Below, piece after piece: positions 27,755 through 36,414 of a stretch of 64,000 nt of DNA. Positions within the stretch are counted from its first letter, which is position 1. Every line of letters begins with the position of its first letter. The notes under the pieces were generated by a model that worked only from the letters and a program-made list of their open reading frames with translations, ran no database searches and was not told the origin of the DNA. The position numbers and the translations under genes are program-made. This stretch comes from Verrucomicrobiaceae bacterium (lineage in GTDB: Bacteria > Verrucomicrobiota > Verrucomicrobiia > Verrucomicrobiales > Verrucomicrobiaceae), in NCBI GenBank assembly GCA_027487315.1, contig JAIYDW010000015.1, forward strand, positions 1 through 64,000. Direction: 5' to 3'.

Positions 27755-28294
27755 TTATTTCACACTCTTGCCAGCCTTGCGGCGGATCTTCTCACCGGCA
27801 TACCTGACTCCCTTGCCTTTGTAAGGCTCGGGCGGGTAATATGACCGAATATCAGCAGCCACTTGACCCACCAACTGCTTGTCGATGCCTTCGATGGAGA
27901 TCTTCGTGTTCTCAGCCACCGTCACTGTGATGCCTGACGGAATCGGATGCAAGCGAGGGTGCGATTGGCCAAGGTTGAGATCAAGCTGATTGCCCTTCAC
28001 AGCCGCACGGAAGCCGACGCCATGAATTTCAAGATCTTTCCGGTAACCTTGGCTCACACCTTGAACCATGTTCCCGAGCAGACGCTGGGTGGTGCCATGC
28101 ATGGCGCGAGTGTGCCGCTCCTCGTTCTCGCGAACAATGGTAACGTTGCCTTGATCTTGATCGAGCTTAACGCCTTCAGGAAGCTTCCAAGAAAGCTTGC
28201 CCTTAGGGCCCTCGACAAGGATGCTTCGATCTTCGGCCACCTTAATGGTGACTTTGTCTGGAATGGAAATGGGTTGTTTGCCGACGCGGGACAT
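27755..28294 (-). CDS. rplF: 50S ribosomal protein L6
   Basis: 179 residues with both L6 repeats. It starts MSRVGKQPISIPDKVTIKV and ends with the conserved PEPYKGKGVRYAGEKIRRK near the sarcin-ricin region. Standard position after rpsH. Confidence 0.97.
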   Translation of the reverse strand: MSRVGKQPISIPDKVTIKVAEDRSILVEGPKGKLSWKLPEGVKLDQDQGNVTIVRENEERHTRAMHGTTQRLLGNMVQGVSQGYRKDLEIHGVGFRAAVKGNQLDLNLGQSHPRLHPIPSGITVTVAENTKISIEGIDKQLVGQVAADIRSYYPPEPYKGKGVRYAGEKIRRKAGKSVK

Positions 28295-28308
28295 GGTTTT
28301 GTTCTCCT

Positions 28309-28698
28309 TTAATAGACCTGTGCAAGAAGTTCGCCGCCCACCTTGGCCTTGCGTGCCTTGAAACCGGTCATCAGACCGCTGGAGGTGGAAAGAATGGTAA
28401 TGCCAAGGCCACCAAGGACCCGGGGAATCTCGTCAACAGAGACGTATTTGCGCAAACCTGGCTTACTCACGCGCTGAATGTTCTTCAAGACCGGGACACG
28501 ACCCTGATACTTCAGTTTTACCTTCAGACGGGGATGAGCTTCTGAGGTATCCACCTCATAGCCCCAGATGTAACCCTCTTCTTGAAGGATACGGGAAATC
28601 TCAGCTTTCATCTTCGAGAAGGGGGCAAAAACCTCCTCCTTACCGGCCATGCAGCCGTTGCGAATGCGGGTGAGAAAATCGGCGATTGGATCAGTCAT
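28309..28698 (-). CDS. rpsH: 30S ribosomal protein S8
   Basis: 129 residues from the ATG at 28698. An in-frame ATG 33 bases upstream gives a longer form, but alignment with S8 starts at MTDPIADFLTRIRNG. The C-terminal signature GLGITILSTSSGLMT binds helix 21 of 16S rRNA. The gene follows rplE with only 29 bases between; rpsN (S14), normally between them, is missing here. Confidence 0.97.
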   Translation of the reverse strand: MTDPIADFLTRIRNGCMAGKEEVFAPFSKMKAEISRILQEEGYIWGYEVDTSEAHPRLKVKLKYQGRVPVLKNIQRVSKPGLRKYVSVDEIPRVLGGLGITILSTSSGLMTGFKARKAKVGGELLAQVY

Positions 28699-28727
28699 AT
28701 TCAGTGTCTCAAAAAAAGTTTCAGTGA

Positions 28728-29321
28728 TCAAGCGGCCGCTTCAACTGCCTCTGCAGATTCCTGCGCTTTGGGGGTTGTCCGCTGGCGGAAGGGCATGCCA
28801 AGCATGGCAAGCAATTCACGGGCGTGGTCGTCATGGTTAGTCGAAGTCACGAAAGTGATATCGAACCCCAGTGTCCGCTTCACCTTGTCCAACTCGACTT
28901 CAGGGAAGATGCTTTGGTCCGCAATGCCGAGCGTGTAGTTGCCACGGCCATCAAATGCCTTCGGCGCAACACCCCGAAAGTCACGAATCCGAGGAATCGC
29001 GGTCTTTACGAGACGCATCATGAAATCATACATTCTGCGACCACGGAGTGTCACCTTAACCCCTACAGGCTCACCCTCACGCAATTTGAAGTTAGCGATC
29101 GCCTTCTTGGAATAGGTCACCACACACTTTTGACCCGTAATCAAACCAAGTTCGGCTTGTGCATCTTCCACAGCCTGTTTGCGTTCAGCCTGGGATCCGA
29201 CAGAGCAATTAATGACAATTTTCTCAAGGACCGGCACCTGGTGCACATTTGAGAGATTCAGCTTTGTTTTCAGCTGACTGCGGACCTGGGTGGTATAGAG
29301 CGTTAACAGTTCGGGTTGCAT
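28728..29321 (-). CDS. rplE: 50S ribosomal protein L5
   Basis: 197 residues from the ATG at 29321. The open frame extends upstream, but the family start is MQPELLTLYTTQVRSQL. L5 binds 5S rRNA and contacts the small subunit. KIVINCSVG and AIANFKLREGEPVGVKVTLRG are characteristic. The C-terminus has a short extra Ala/Glu tail. The gap to rplX is 84 bases. Confidence 0.97.
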   Translation of the reverse strand: MQPELLTLYTTQVRSQLKTKLNLSNVHQVPVLEKIVINCSVGSQAERKQAVEDAQAELGLITGQKCVVTYSKKAIANFKLREGEPVGVKVTLRGRRMYDFMMRLVKTAIPRIRDFRGVAPKAFDGRGNYTLGIADQSIFPEVELDKVKRTLGFDITFVTSTNHDDHARELLAMLGMPFRQRTTPKAQESAEAVEAAA

Positions 29322-29405
29322 GTTGTTTTTTCGGGGATGTGCCGCCTTTCCTTCGCGCGCCCGGCATTTGCCTGACGGATACGGAGGGGGAGGCAATTAA
29401 TTCAA

Positions 29406-29684
29406 TTACTTCTTCTTCGCAACCTTCTTCTTCGCAGCAGGTGCTTTTGGTGCGTCGGCGCGTTTGATATTGGAAATGTGGATGGGACCTTCCTTTTCGA
29501 TGATTCCACCATTGGGATTGGCTTGGGACGGGCGAACCGCTTTTTTGATCATGCGGACTCCTTCCACTAAGACGCGGCCCTTGACAGGCTGGACTTCAAG
29601 GATCGTTCCTTGGGCACCTTTGTGGGCACCAGCTACGACCTCGACGAGATCTCCTTTGCGGACGTGGGTTTTAATGCGGCTCAT
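29406..29684 (-). CDS. rplX: 50S ribosomal protein L24
   Basis: 92 residues. A KOW motif ([20 protein letters not shown]) starts the protein, and [19 protein letters not shown] forms a basic tail. L24 initiates large-subunit assembly. Its start overlaps the rplN stop (ATGA), suggesting translational coupling. Confidence 0.96.
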   Translation of the reverse strand: MSRIKTHVRKGDLVEVVAGAHKGAQGTILEVQPVKGRVLVEGVRMIKKAVRPSQANPNGGIIEKEGPIHISNIKRADAPKAPAAKKKVAKKK

Positions 29685-30049
29685 AGAACTTCTGGGGCGA
29701 GGGAAACGATTTTCATAAAGTTCTTGTCCCGAAGCTCGCGGGCAACGGGTCCGAAAATACGACTTCCTTTTGGATTGTTATCTTTATCGATGATCACGAT
29801 TGCATTGGTGTCGAATCGAAGCACGGAACCATCCGCCCTGCGGATCGGGTAAGCGCTTCTGACGACGACTGCGCGAACAACCTCGCCCTTCTTCACCGCA
29901 GCGGTGGGTGTCGATTCGCGGATGTGTGCGGTAATGATGTCACCCACATACGCATGACGCGTGTTCTTTTTCCCTAGAACACCAATCATCTTGGCGCTCC
30001 GGGCTCCCGTATTGTCTGCCACCACCAGGGCTGATTCCATCTGGACCAT
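29681..30049 (-). CDS. rplN: 50S ribosomal protein L14
   Basis: 122 residues, the exact usual length. [17 protein letters not shown] and [13 protein letters not shown] are the family signatures. It sits at the subunit interface. It is followed by rplX with a 4-base overlap. Confidence 0.97.
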   Translation of the reverse strand: MVQMESALVVADNTGARSAKMIGVLGKKNTRHAYVGDIITAHIRESTPTAAVKKGEVVRAVVVRSAYPIRRADGSVLRFDTNAIVIIDKDNNPKGSRIFGPVARELRDKNFMKIVSLAPEVL

Positions 30050-30109
30050 GATCGATTCCTCCTAAATTTGTTAGTCTTGTTTGTTTTTAAAATTCAGCCG
30101 GAGCCAGTA

Positions 30110-30409
30110 TTAGTGGGCCAGGACCTCAATGAGCCGCCAACGCTTGGTCTTGCTCAACGGACGGGTTTCCATGATGCGAACCTTGTCCCCAATCTTCGCC
30201 TCTTCCTTCTCGTCGTGAGCGTGGAATGTGCTGGTTCGGCGAACAATCTTTTTAAACCGTGGGTGGGGAACGCGGCGTTCAACCTCGACCACAATTGTCT
30301 TGTTCATTTTGTCTGATGTCACGACACCGACGCGTGTTTTGCGCAGGCTATCGCGATCTTCGACAGATTCCCCTGTAGTTGGGGCTGGGGTTGCGGTTTC
30401 TTCGCTCAT
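30110..30409 (-). CDS. rpsQ: 30S ribosomal protein S17
   Basis: 99 residues. The core ([20 protein letters not shown], then [20 protein letters not shown]) is complete. An N-terminal extension of about 22 residues rich in Thr, Pro and Glu is not part of the usual fold. It lies between rpmC and rplN. Confidence 0.96.
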   Translation of the reverse strand: MSEETATPAPTTGESVEDRDSLRKTRVGVVTSDKMNKTIVVEVERRVPHPRFKKIVRRTSTFHAHDEKEEAKIGDKVRIMETRPLSKTKRWRLIEVLAH

Positions 30410-30455
30410 GAGGGGTTTAAAGGGATGGGTAAACTTCGGCCAAAATTTTTAACGG

Positions 30456-30653
30456 TTAGGCGCTTGCCAGGCGGCGGGCACTGATAAGGGTTTCGATACG
30501 GGCAACCTCTCTGCGTATGATCTTCACGCGGGATGGATTCTCGAGCTGACCCACTTGTGACTGGATGCGGAGATTGACGATTTCTTGTTTGAGTTCGTTC
30601 CGACGCGCGCTCAGCTCGTCTACGGTCAGTTCTCGGAGTTCCTTGATCTTCAT
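30456..30653 (-). CDS. rpmC: 50S ribosomal protein L29
   Basis: 65 residues forming two helices, MKIKELRELTVDELSARRNE and the conserved LRIQSQVGQLENPSRVKIIR. L29 lies at the peptide-exit tunnel and helps dock trigger factor and SRP. Standard position after rplP. Confidence 0.96.
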   Translation of the reverse strand: MKIKELRELTVDELSARRNELKQEIVNLRIQSQVGQLENPSRVKIIRREVARIETLISARRLASA

Positions 30654-30680
30654 TTCAATTCGTACGTTGAGGGTTTGGAA

Positions 30681-31103
30681 CTAGGCGTTCGTTGAGGTGC
30701 GGGACACGAAACGTGTCCGGATACCTAATTTGTTTGCAGCCAATCGGCAGGCTTCGCGGGCAGTTGCCTCGTTGACGCCAGAAACTTCAAAGAGCATGTG
30801 ACCAGGAAGCACAACTGCTACCCAGAATTCCGGAGCTCCCTTCCCTTTACCCATCCGGGTCTCAGGTGGGCGAGCCGTTACCGGCTTGTGCGGGAAAATC
30901 CGGATGAACACACGGCCTTTGCGCTTGAGGAAACGTGTGATCGCCACGCGGCAGGCCTCGATCTGGTTGTTCTTCACCCAACCACGATCAAGCGTTTGGA
31001 GGCCGAACTCACCGTAGTCGAGTTTGTTGCCACGTGATGCAGTGCCTTTGCGGCTGCCACGCTGTGACTTACGGAATTTGACGCGACTTGGAAGAAGGGC
31101 CAT
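30681..31103 (-). CDS. rplP: 50S ribosomal protein L16
   Basis: 140 residues, normal length. It begins [20 protein letters not shown] and contains [20 protein letters not shown] and [16 protein letters not shown]16 contacts the A-site tRNA elbow. It follows rpsC. Confidence 0.97.
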   Translation of the reverse strand: MALLPSRVKFRKSQRGSRKGTASRGNKLDYGEFGLQTLDRGWVKNNQIEACRVAITRFLKRKGRVFIRIFPHKPVTARPPETRMGKGKGAPEFWVAVVLPGHMLFEVSGVNEATAREACRLAANKLGIRTRFVSRTSTNA

Positions 31104-31148
31104 GAGATGAAATAAGTAGGGGTTCTAAATTCTAAAAATTTGGGATGC

Positions 31149-31946
31149 TTACTCCGCAGCAGCTTCGGATGCGGCTGGGACAACAGGTGCCGGAGAAACC
31201 GATCCTGGAGTGTTGGTACGATCATTGCCACGGCTGTAGGGCTGACGATCACCACCACCAGGCCGAGGCCCACTGCGGCGCTCACGCCGACGATCATTCG
31301 GCCGGGCGGATGAGCCTTCAGGAGCATTTCCGCGATTCAACCAGACCTTAACGCCAATCAGACCATAAACGGTCCGTGCCTCAGCGAAGCCATAGTCAAG
31401 AGGCACACGCAATGTTTGGAGCGGAACTTTACCCTGGCGGTATTGCTCCGCACGGGCGATATCAGCGCCGCCAAGACGACCGGCACAGCGAATACGAATG
31501 CCTTCGGCACCCATATCCATAGCGGTTTGCACCGACCGTTTCATGGCACGACGGAATGAAATCCGCCGCTCGAGTTGAACTGCGATGTTCTCAGCAACGA
31601 GTTGAGCATCCAATTCAGGCTGCTTGATTTCGAAAATATCAATCTTGACTTGGCGTCCACCGCACATGCCTGAAATCTTTTGGCTCATCTCTTCAATGGC
31701 CTCTCCTTTGCGCCCAATGACAAGACCAGGACGCGCCGTGTGAAGGGTCACACGGACTTGGTTCCACGCACGCTCGATAACAATCTTAGCGACCGCGGCC
31801 GTCATAAGTTTGTCCTTCAAGTATTTGCGAATCGCCAGGTCACTATGCAGCGAATCAGCATATTCTTTCTCAGGTGCATACCACTTGGAGCGCCAGTCTT
31901 TTGTGACTGCCAGACGGAAGCCGATCGGATTTACTTTCTGTCCCAT
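31149..31946 (-). CDS. rpsC: 30S ribosomal protein S3 with C-terminal extension
   Basis: 265 residues. The type-2 KH domain (GLVIGRKGEAIEEMSQKISG) and the S3 C-terminal domain (GIRIRCAGRLGGADIARAE) are present. After about residue 210 there is a low-complexity tail rich in Arg, Gly, Pro and then Ala, not found in E. coli S3. S3 lines the mRNA entry site. Standard place between rplV and rplP. Confidence 0.97.
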   Translation of the reverse strand: MGQKVNPIGFRLAVTKDWRSKWYAPEKEYADSLHSDLAIRKYLKDKLMTAAVAKIVIERAWNQVRVTLHTARPGLVIGRKGEAIEEMSQKISGMCGGRQVKIDIFEIKQPELDAQLVAENIAVQLERRISFRRAMKRSVQTAMDMGAEGIRIRCAGRLGGADIARAEQYRQGKVPLQTLRVPLDYGFAEARTVYGLIGVKVWLNRGNAPEGSSARPNDRRRERRSGPRPGGGDRQPYSRGNDRTNTPGSVSPAPVVPAASEAAAE

Positions 31947-31978
31947 AATAAGTGTTTCGGTTTTCGATTGTGAATGCC

Positions 31979-32407
31979 TTATGCTTGTTCCGCCTTTTTG
32001 GCCGCCGGCCGTTTGCGTGGTGCGGCCTTTTTAACAGCCGCCTTGGATGTCGAACTGCCCTCATCAGACTCCTCTTTGCCTGCCGCGAGTACAACGGTAA
32101 TGTGACAAAGCCTTTTCTTAATAGCACCGGCGGATCCCCGTGCACGAGGTGTGATGCGCTTCAGCGTCGGCCCAGGAGTAGCGACTGCGCTGCGAACCAC
32201 CATGTCTTCAGTATCGAGCTCATGGTTGTTTTCAGCGTTCGCAATGGCAGTGCGCAGGACCTTGCCAATCAGCTGTGCAGCCTTCTTGGGCGTAAAGTCC
32301 AGCACGTTAAGTGCCTGAGAAACGGGCATTCCAGTAATGGCTCGCGTGACCTGACGGGCCTTTTGCGAAGAGATGCGTGCGTAGCGATGAACAGAGCGGA
32401 CTTCCAT
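31979..32407 (-). CDS. rplV: 50S ribosomal protein L22 with Lys/Ala-rich tail
   Basis: 142 residues. The core runs from MEVRSVHRYARISSQKARQV through KRITPRARGSAGAIKKRLCH, the tunnel-lining hairpin region. The last 30 residues are Lys, Ala and Ser rich and look unstructured. It starts only 11 bases after the stop of the secreted coiled-coil gene, which separates it from rpsS. Confidence 0.96.
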   Translation of the reverse strand: MEVRSVHRYARISSQKARQVTRAITGMPVSQALNVLDFTPKKAAQLIGKVLRTAIANAENNHELDTEDMVVRSAVATPGPTLKRITPRARGSAGAIKKRLCHITVVLAAGKEESDEGSSTSKAAVKKAAPRKRPAAKKAEQA

Positions 32408-32418
32408 AGTGTGCGATT

Positions 32419-33213
32419 TTAGAAGGATTGTGAGGCGTCCGCTTGTCCACGGTCACCTATCATGAGCTTATCTGACGGGCTGAAAAGTTCGCGTACGACG
32501 GCCCCTGAGACGTTGGGCCTAACATCGGTGACAAGAACCCTTGCGATGGGTTTGTCGGCACGAAAAATATTGAAGGGCATCCCGGGCTTGGCCCCATCTT
32601 TGGTGCCCACATCTAGAACGACCACAGCTAGTTCGGGTTTAATGCTAACAACACTGGCCTCGGTTAGGTCCTTTTTGATTGGATCCCCTGCTTGGCTTAT
32701 TGAGGACTTCAATGCAGTCTCGGCACTTTGCATCGCCATTCCAAGCTTCCGGACAGACTCAGGATTCCCTGGTGTAGCCACCTGGCTGTATTCGGTCGAT
32801 GCCTCAAGCAAGCCGAACAGTGCATCGGCCAGTCGCTTTTGCTCCTCTTTGATCAACCGCAGGTCGTTAAGAGCAGCGATCAAACGATCTGCTTTTTCAT
32901 CACCACCGCTCTCGATCGCGCTGATGTCGAGCGCGTCCAGTAGCCCTCTCAATTGCAAGTAGCGCTCTTTGAGCTCAGCTGCCTCGGCTTGTGCAGTCGC
33001 CGCTGACTCCTGGAGAGCCACTGAGGGGGCGCCACCAGCCTTTTCGGATTTCTCCAGAACCTTGATCTTGGCGTAGGCTGTCCTGAGTGTGTTTTGCAGT
33101 TCCTCAAATTCAAGCGCATCTTGACCCTTGGCAAGTCCCGAACAGCACAACACCGCACCCACAACGGCGAACCGAAGGGCAAAGGGTTTGAGTGCTGTAA
33201 CCGGATTGATCAT
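32419..33213 (-). CDS. Predicted secreted coiled-coil protein inside the S10 operon
   Basis: 264 residues, not a ribosomal protein. The N-terminus (FALRFAVVGAVLCCSGLAKG) is a signal peptide or membrane anchor. Residues 35-140 are helical with coiled-coil character. Residues about 188-257 form a small beta domain (SVVSIKPELAVVVLDVGTKD, then GAKPGMPFNIFRADKPIARV) resembling the FlgT C-terminal fold, a link made from memory. It lies between rpsS and rplV, with gaps of 32 and 11 bases in the same direction, so it must be co-transcribed with ribosomal genes. Codon use matches its neighbours. Function unknown; an envelope role coupled to growth is one guess. Confidence 0.85.
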   Translation of the reverse strand: MINPVTALKPFALRFAVVGAVLCCSGLAKGQDALEFEELQNTLRTAYAKIKVLEKSEKAGGAPSVALQESAATAQAEAAELKERYLQLRGLLDALDISAIESGGDEKADRLIAALNDLRLIKEEQKRLADALFGLLEASTEYSQVATPGNPESVRKLGMAMQSAETALKSSISQAGDPIKKDLTEASVVSIKPELAVVVLDVGTKDGAKPGMPFNIFRADKPIARVLVTDVRPNVSGAVVRELFSPSDKLMIGDRGQADASQSF

Positions 33214-33245
33214 GGGATTGATGTTCTTCTTGGGATACCTTAAAC

Positions 33246-33524
33246 CTACTTGGCTACTTTGACGGTAATGCCACCATGGCTCTTGAACACGCGAGTCAAA
33301 GCAAACTCCCCAAGACGGTGACCCACCATGTTTTCAGTCACGTAGACGCTGACAAAGTCTTTGCCGTTGTGGACCAGAAATGTGTGACCCACGAGATCAG
33401 GAGTGATCATTGAGCTGCGCGCCCAAGTCTTGATTGGCTTCTTGCTGTTGGTCTCGTTGGCTTTGTCCACCTTTTCGAGCAAGGCTTGTTGGACAAAAGG
33501 TCCTTTTTTGAGTGAGCGTCCCAT
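33246..33524 (-). CDS. rpsS: 30S ribosomal protein S19
   Basis: 92 residues, normal length. It starts [19 protein letters not shown] and carries the conserved [20 protein letters not shown] and [14 protein letters not shown]19 contacts the A-site finger region of the large subunit. It follows rplB. Confidence 0.97.
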   Translation of the reverse strand: MGRSLKKGPFVQQALLEKVDKANETNSKKPIKTWARSSMITPDLVGHTFLVHNGKDFVSVYVTENMVGHRLGEFALTRVFKSHGGITVKVAK

Positions 33525-33569
33525 GTTGTGAAGAGGATGAGTGTTTTAGTTGTGTGAGGTCAGACTGGA

Positions 33570-34409
33570 CTATTTCTTGGCGTGCCGGCTTTGAACAATG
33601 AGTTTGCCGCTAGCCTTCTTCTTGTTCCGAGTCTTTTGACCCTTCACGTGGCCCCAAGGGCTCTTCAGGTGCTGGCGTCCACCACCAGACTTGCTTCGAC
33701 CTTCACCACCACCATTGGGGTGATCAATAGGGTTCATACACATACCGCGGACGGTCGGGCGTGTGCCCAGCCAGCGAGTCCGTCCGGCCTTGCCTCCCTG
33801 AATGTTCATGTGCTCGCTGTTACCGACCTTTCCAATGGTGGCATAACAATCGGCATGGATCCGCCGGATCTCACCGGAGGGCATCCGAACCAACGCATAA
33901 CCTGCTTCGCGGTTCGACAATACAGCTTCTTGACCAGCTGCGCGCGCAGCCTTGCCGCCTCGACCTGGAATGAGCTCGATGTTGTGAATGGCCGTTCCAA
34001 GAGGGATCTTGCGCAGGGGTAGCGCGTTTCCAACATCTGGGGCCGCTTTCTCACCTGACATGACTGAAGCACCAACGACAAGTTGTGCAGGCGCAAGAAT
34101 GTAACTGCGTTGTCCTCCTGGATATTCAATGAGTGCGATCCGAGCGGAGCGATTTGGATCATACTCAATGGCGATCACCTTAGCAGCTTCGTCGTGACGG
34201 TCACGCTTGAAGTCGACGAGACGATATCTCCGCTGGGCACCACCACCAATGTGACGAGTCGTAATGCGTCCGGTGTTGTTCCGGCCACCACTGCGGCGTA
34301 GTGCGACAGTGAGACTCTTTTGGGGAGTGTCTTTGGTGACATCCTCAAAGGATGACCATTGTTTGTACCGGTTGGACGGCGTGTTGGGCTTGAAGGTTTT
34401 CAGCGCCAT
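33570..34409 (-). CDS. rplB: 50S ribosomal protein L2
   Basis: 279 residues. Signatures include [20 protein letters not shown] and the C-terminal [20 protein letters not shown], whose histidine is near the peptidyl-transferase centre. L2 is required for subunit association. It lies between rplW and rpsS. Confidence 0.97.
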   Translation of the reverse strand: MALKTFKPNTPSNRYKQWSSFEDVTKDTPQKSLTVALRRSGGRNNTGRITTRHIGGGAQRRYRLVDFKRDRHDEAAKVIAIEYDPNRSARIALIEYPGGQRSYILAPAQLVVGASVMSGEKAAPDVGNALPLRKIPLGTAIHNIELIPGRGGKAARAAGQEAVLSNREAGYALVRMPSGEIRRIHADCYATIGKVGNSEHMNIQGGKAGRTRWLGTRPTVRGMCMNPIDHPNGGGEGRSKSGGGRQHLKSPWGHVKGQKTRNKKKASGKLIVQSRHAKK

Positions 34410-34452
34410 GGCGGTCGAGAAGTGAAGGGTTCGGTTTCCTGGAAAAGGTTAA

Positions 34453-34737
34453 TTAGACAAGGTCGATGCGTTCACCCGCTTTCAAGCGGACAAATGCCTT
34501 CTTCCAATGGTTGGTGCGGCCTGAGTCAGCACGGCGTTCGCGCTTCTTTTTACCTGCATAGTTTGCGGTGCGAACCGCTTCAACAGTCTTGCCAAAAAGA
34601 CGCTGAACAGCACCCTTGATTTCAAGCTTGTTGGCCTTTGGGTCGACAATAAACACGTATTCATTGTTGGTGTCCCCAAGTCGGGTCGCTTTTTCGCTTA
34701 AACGAATGGTTTTGATGACGGAATACTGATCTTTCAT
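34453..34737 (-). CDS. rplW: 50S ribosomal protein L23
   Basis: 94 residues with VIKTIRLSEKATRLGDTNNE and EYVFIVDPKANKLEIKGAVQ. L23 is the docking site for trigger factor and SRP at the tunnel exit. Its start overlaps the rplD stop by four bases. Confidence 0.97.
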   Translation of the reverse strand: MKDQYSVIKTIRLSEKATRLGDTNNEYVFIVDPKANKLEIKGAVQRLFGKTVEAVRTANYAGKKKRERRADSGRTNHWKKAFVRLKAGERIDLV

Positions 34738-35339
34738 GCTGTCCTCCTTGCAAGGGTTTCAACTGCGTCTGGGGTGAGAAGGACGGTTTCGTAACCAAGC
34801 AAGTGCTCAGCATTGACGTCCTCGGCGGAAATGAGCTGCACACGGGCCACGTTACGACCGGCGCGGAAGGTGGATTCATCGAAGGCACCAACGATAAGCA
34901 CCTTGTTTGCATCAGTAAGTCCGGAAACATTACTCACAAAGGTTTTCGTTTTGCCATCAGCAATCGAGAAGGCGCCAACACTGTAGACCGCCCCATCACG
35001 AATTCTTGCCGTCAGAGCCGTACGCAAAGCCAGCCTCTTAACGTTTTTCAGGATCTTCTTGGAGTAATCCCGCGGACGGGGTCCGAAAACAACCCCACCC
35101 CCACGCCAGATCGGAGAACGAACGGATCCCATCCGTGCACGTCCAGTTCCCTTTTGGCGCCACAATTTCTTCCCGGAGCCTGAGACTTCTGAGCGGTTTT
35201 TTGTGCACGCAGTGCCCGAACGACGATTCGCACGGTAGGCAACAACAGTTTGGTGAAGCGCTTGGCTGCCCTGCCGCCCCTCGACGAGGTTCAGGTTAGC
35301 CTTCTTGGCACTTTCAATAGAGAGCTGGGTAGCGGACAT
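34734..35339 (-). CDS. rplD: 50S ribosomal protein L4
   Basis: 201 residues. The tunnel-loop region GTGRARMGSVRSPIWRGGG and the GPRPRDYSKKILKNVKRLA segment are complete. In E. coli L4 represses its own operon; no such leader can be assigned here. It is coupled to rplW by an ATGA overlap. Confidence 0.97.
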   Translation of the reverse strand: MSATQLSIESAKKANLNLVEGRQGSQALHQTVVAYRANRRSGTACTKNRSEVSGSGKKLWRQKGTGRARMGSVRSPIWRGGGVVFGPRPRDYSKKILKNVKRLALRTALTARIRDGAVYSVGAFSIADGKTKTFVSNVSGLTDANKVLIVGAFDESTFRAGRNVARVQLISAEDVNAEHLLGYETVLLTPDAVETLARRTA

Positions 35340-35379
35340 GTGATTGATGTTGCTGGGGTGAATAAAATTCGTTGGTCAA

Positions 35380-36030
35380 TTAGGCTGCCTTGATTGGCTT
35401 CTTCTTGGCGGGACGAACGATGACAACACTGCCTTTCGAGCCAGGAATCGCTCCCTTGATCAGGAGCAACCCCTCTTCGGGACGGCTCTGAACAACAACA
35501 AGATTTTGTGTCGTGCGACGCACTTGACCGTCATGACCCGGCATCTTTTGACCCTTCCACACAAGACCAGGTGTTGACCGACAACCAATCGAACCAGTCC
35601 GGCGGTGCATCATGTGACCGTGACTTTGCATCTGTCCAGAGAATCCATGACGCTTAACCGCACCTTGGAAACCCTTACCACGGGTCGTTCCAATTACATC
35701 AACATATTGGCCAATAGCGAATAAATCAGAGTTCAATGACGTGTCAGCCGAAGGTAGCTTCTCATCACTTTCGATCCGAAACTCTCTCAAAACTTTCTTG
35801 GCAGAAACGCCCGCCTTTTTGAAGTGTCCTTGAAGAGGCTTATTTAACCGGTGCTCCTTCTGATCATCAAACCCAACTTGAACCGCTGAGTAGCCATCTT
35901 TTCCCGCAGTCGTCTTGACCTGCACGATGGCATTGCCTTGCACGCTAACGACCGTAACTGAAACGGCATCGCCCTTTTCATTATAGACTTGGGTCATGCC
36001 CAGTTTTTTTCCAATCAGTCCGAGACTCAT
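35380..36030 (-). CDS. rplC: 50S ribosomal protein L3
   Basis: 216 residues. It starts MSLGLIGKKLGMTQVYNEKG and has GTTRGKGFQGAVKRHGFSG, with the glutamine-containing loop (FSGQMQSHGH) in the place that is methylated in E. coli. L3 organises 23S rRNA folding early in assembly. It follows rpsJ. Confidence 0.97.
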   Translation of the reverse strand: MSLGLIGKKLGMTQVYNEKGDAVSVTVVSVQGNAIVQVKTTAGKDGYSAVQVGFDDQKEHRLNKPLQGHFKKAGVSAKKVLREFRIESDEKLPSADTSLNSDLFAIGQYVDVIGTTRGKGFQGAVKRHGFSGQMQSHGHMMHRRTGSIGCRSTPGLVWKGQKMPGHDGQVRRTTQNLVVVQSRPEEGLLLIKGAIPGSKGSVVIVRPAKKKPIKAA

Positions 36031-36069
36031 ATTGATGTCCTCCTAGTGGGGTTGCGGGGTGCGTATAAA

Positions 36070-36378
36070 CTAAATGCGAATGGTGATGTCCACGCCGGAG
36101 GGTAGGTTGAGCTTTTTCAACTCATCCACGGTGCGTGAGGTTGGATCAACGATATCAAGAAGACGCTTGTGGGTCCGGATCTCGAACTGCTCCATCGACT
36201 TCTTATCGACGTGTGGAGACCGGTTCACGCTGTACTTTTCGATCCGAGTTGGCAATGGGATCGGACCAGCGACTTTGGCGCCAGTGCGTTTCGCGGTTTC
36301 CACGATATCGGCAGTGCTTTTGTCAAGCACTCGGTAGTCGTAGGCCCGAAGGCGGATTCTGATTCGTTGATTGTCCAT
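36070..36378 (-). CDS. rpsJ: 30S ribosomal protein S10
   Basis: 102 residues, exact family length: [20 protein letters not shown] and [21 protein letters not shown]10 is also the NusE antitermination factor. It directly follows fusA with a 36-base gap; no tuf gene lies between them. Confidence 0.97.
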   Translation of the reverse strand: MDNQRIRIRLRAYDYRVLDKSTADIVETAKRTGAKVAGPIPLPTRIEKYSVNRSPHVDKKSMEQFEIRTHKRLLDIVDPTSRTVDELKKLNLPSGVDITIRI

Positions 36379-36414
36379 TTGATTGTTCCGTGAGACGGTT
36401 GATTAAAGGGTTTG

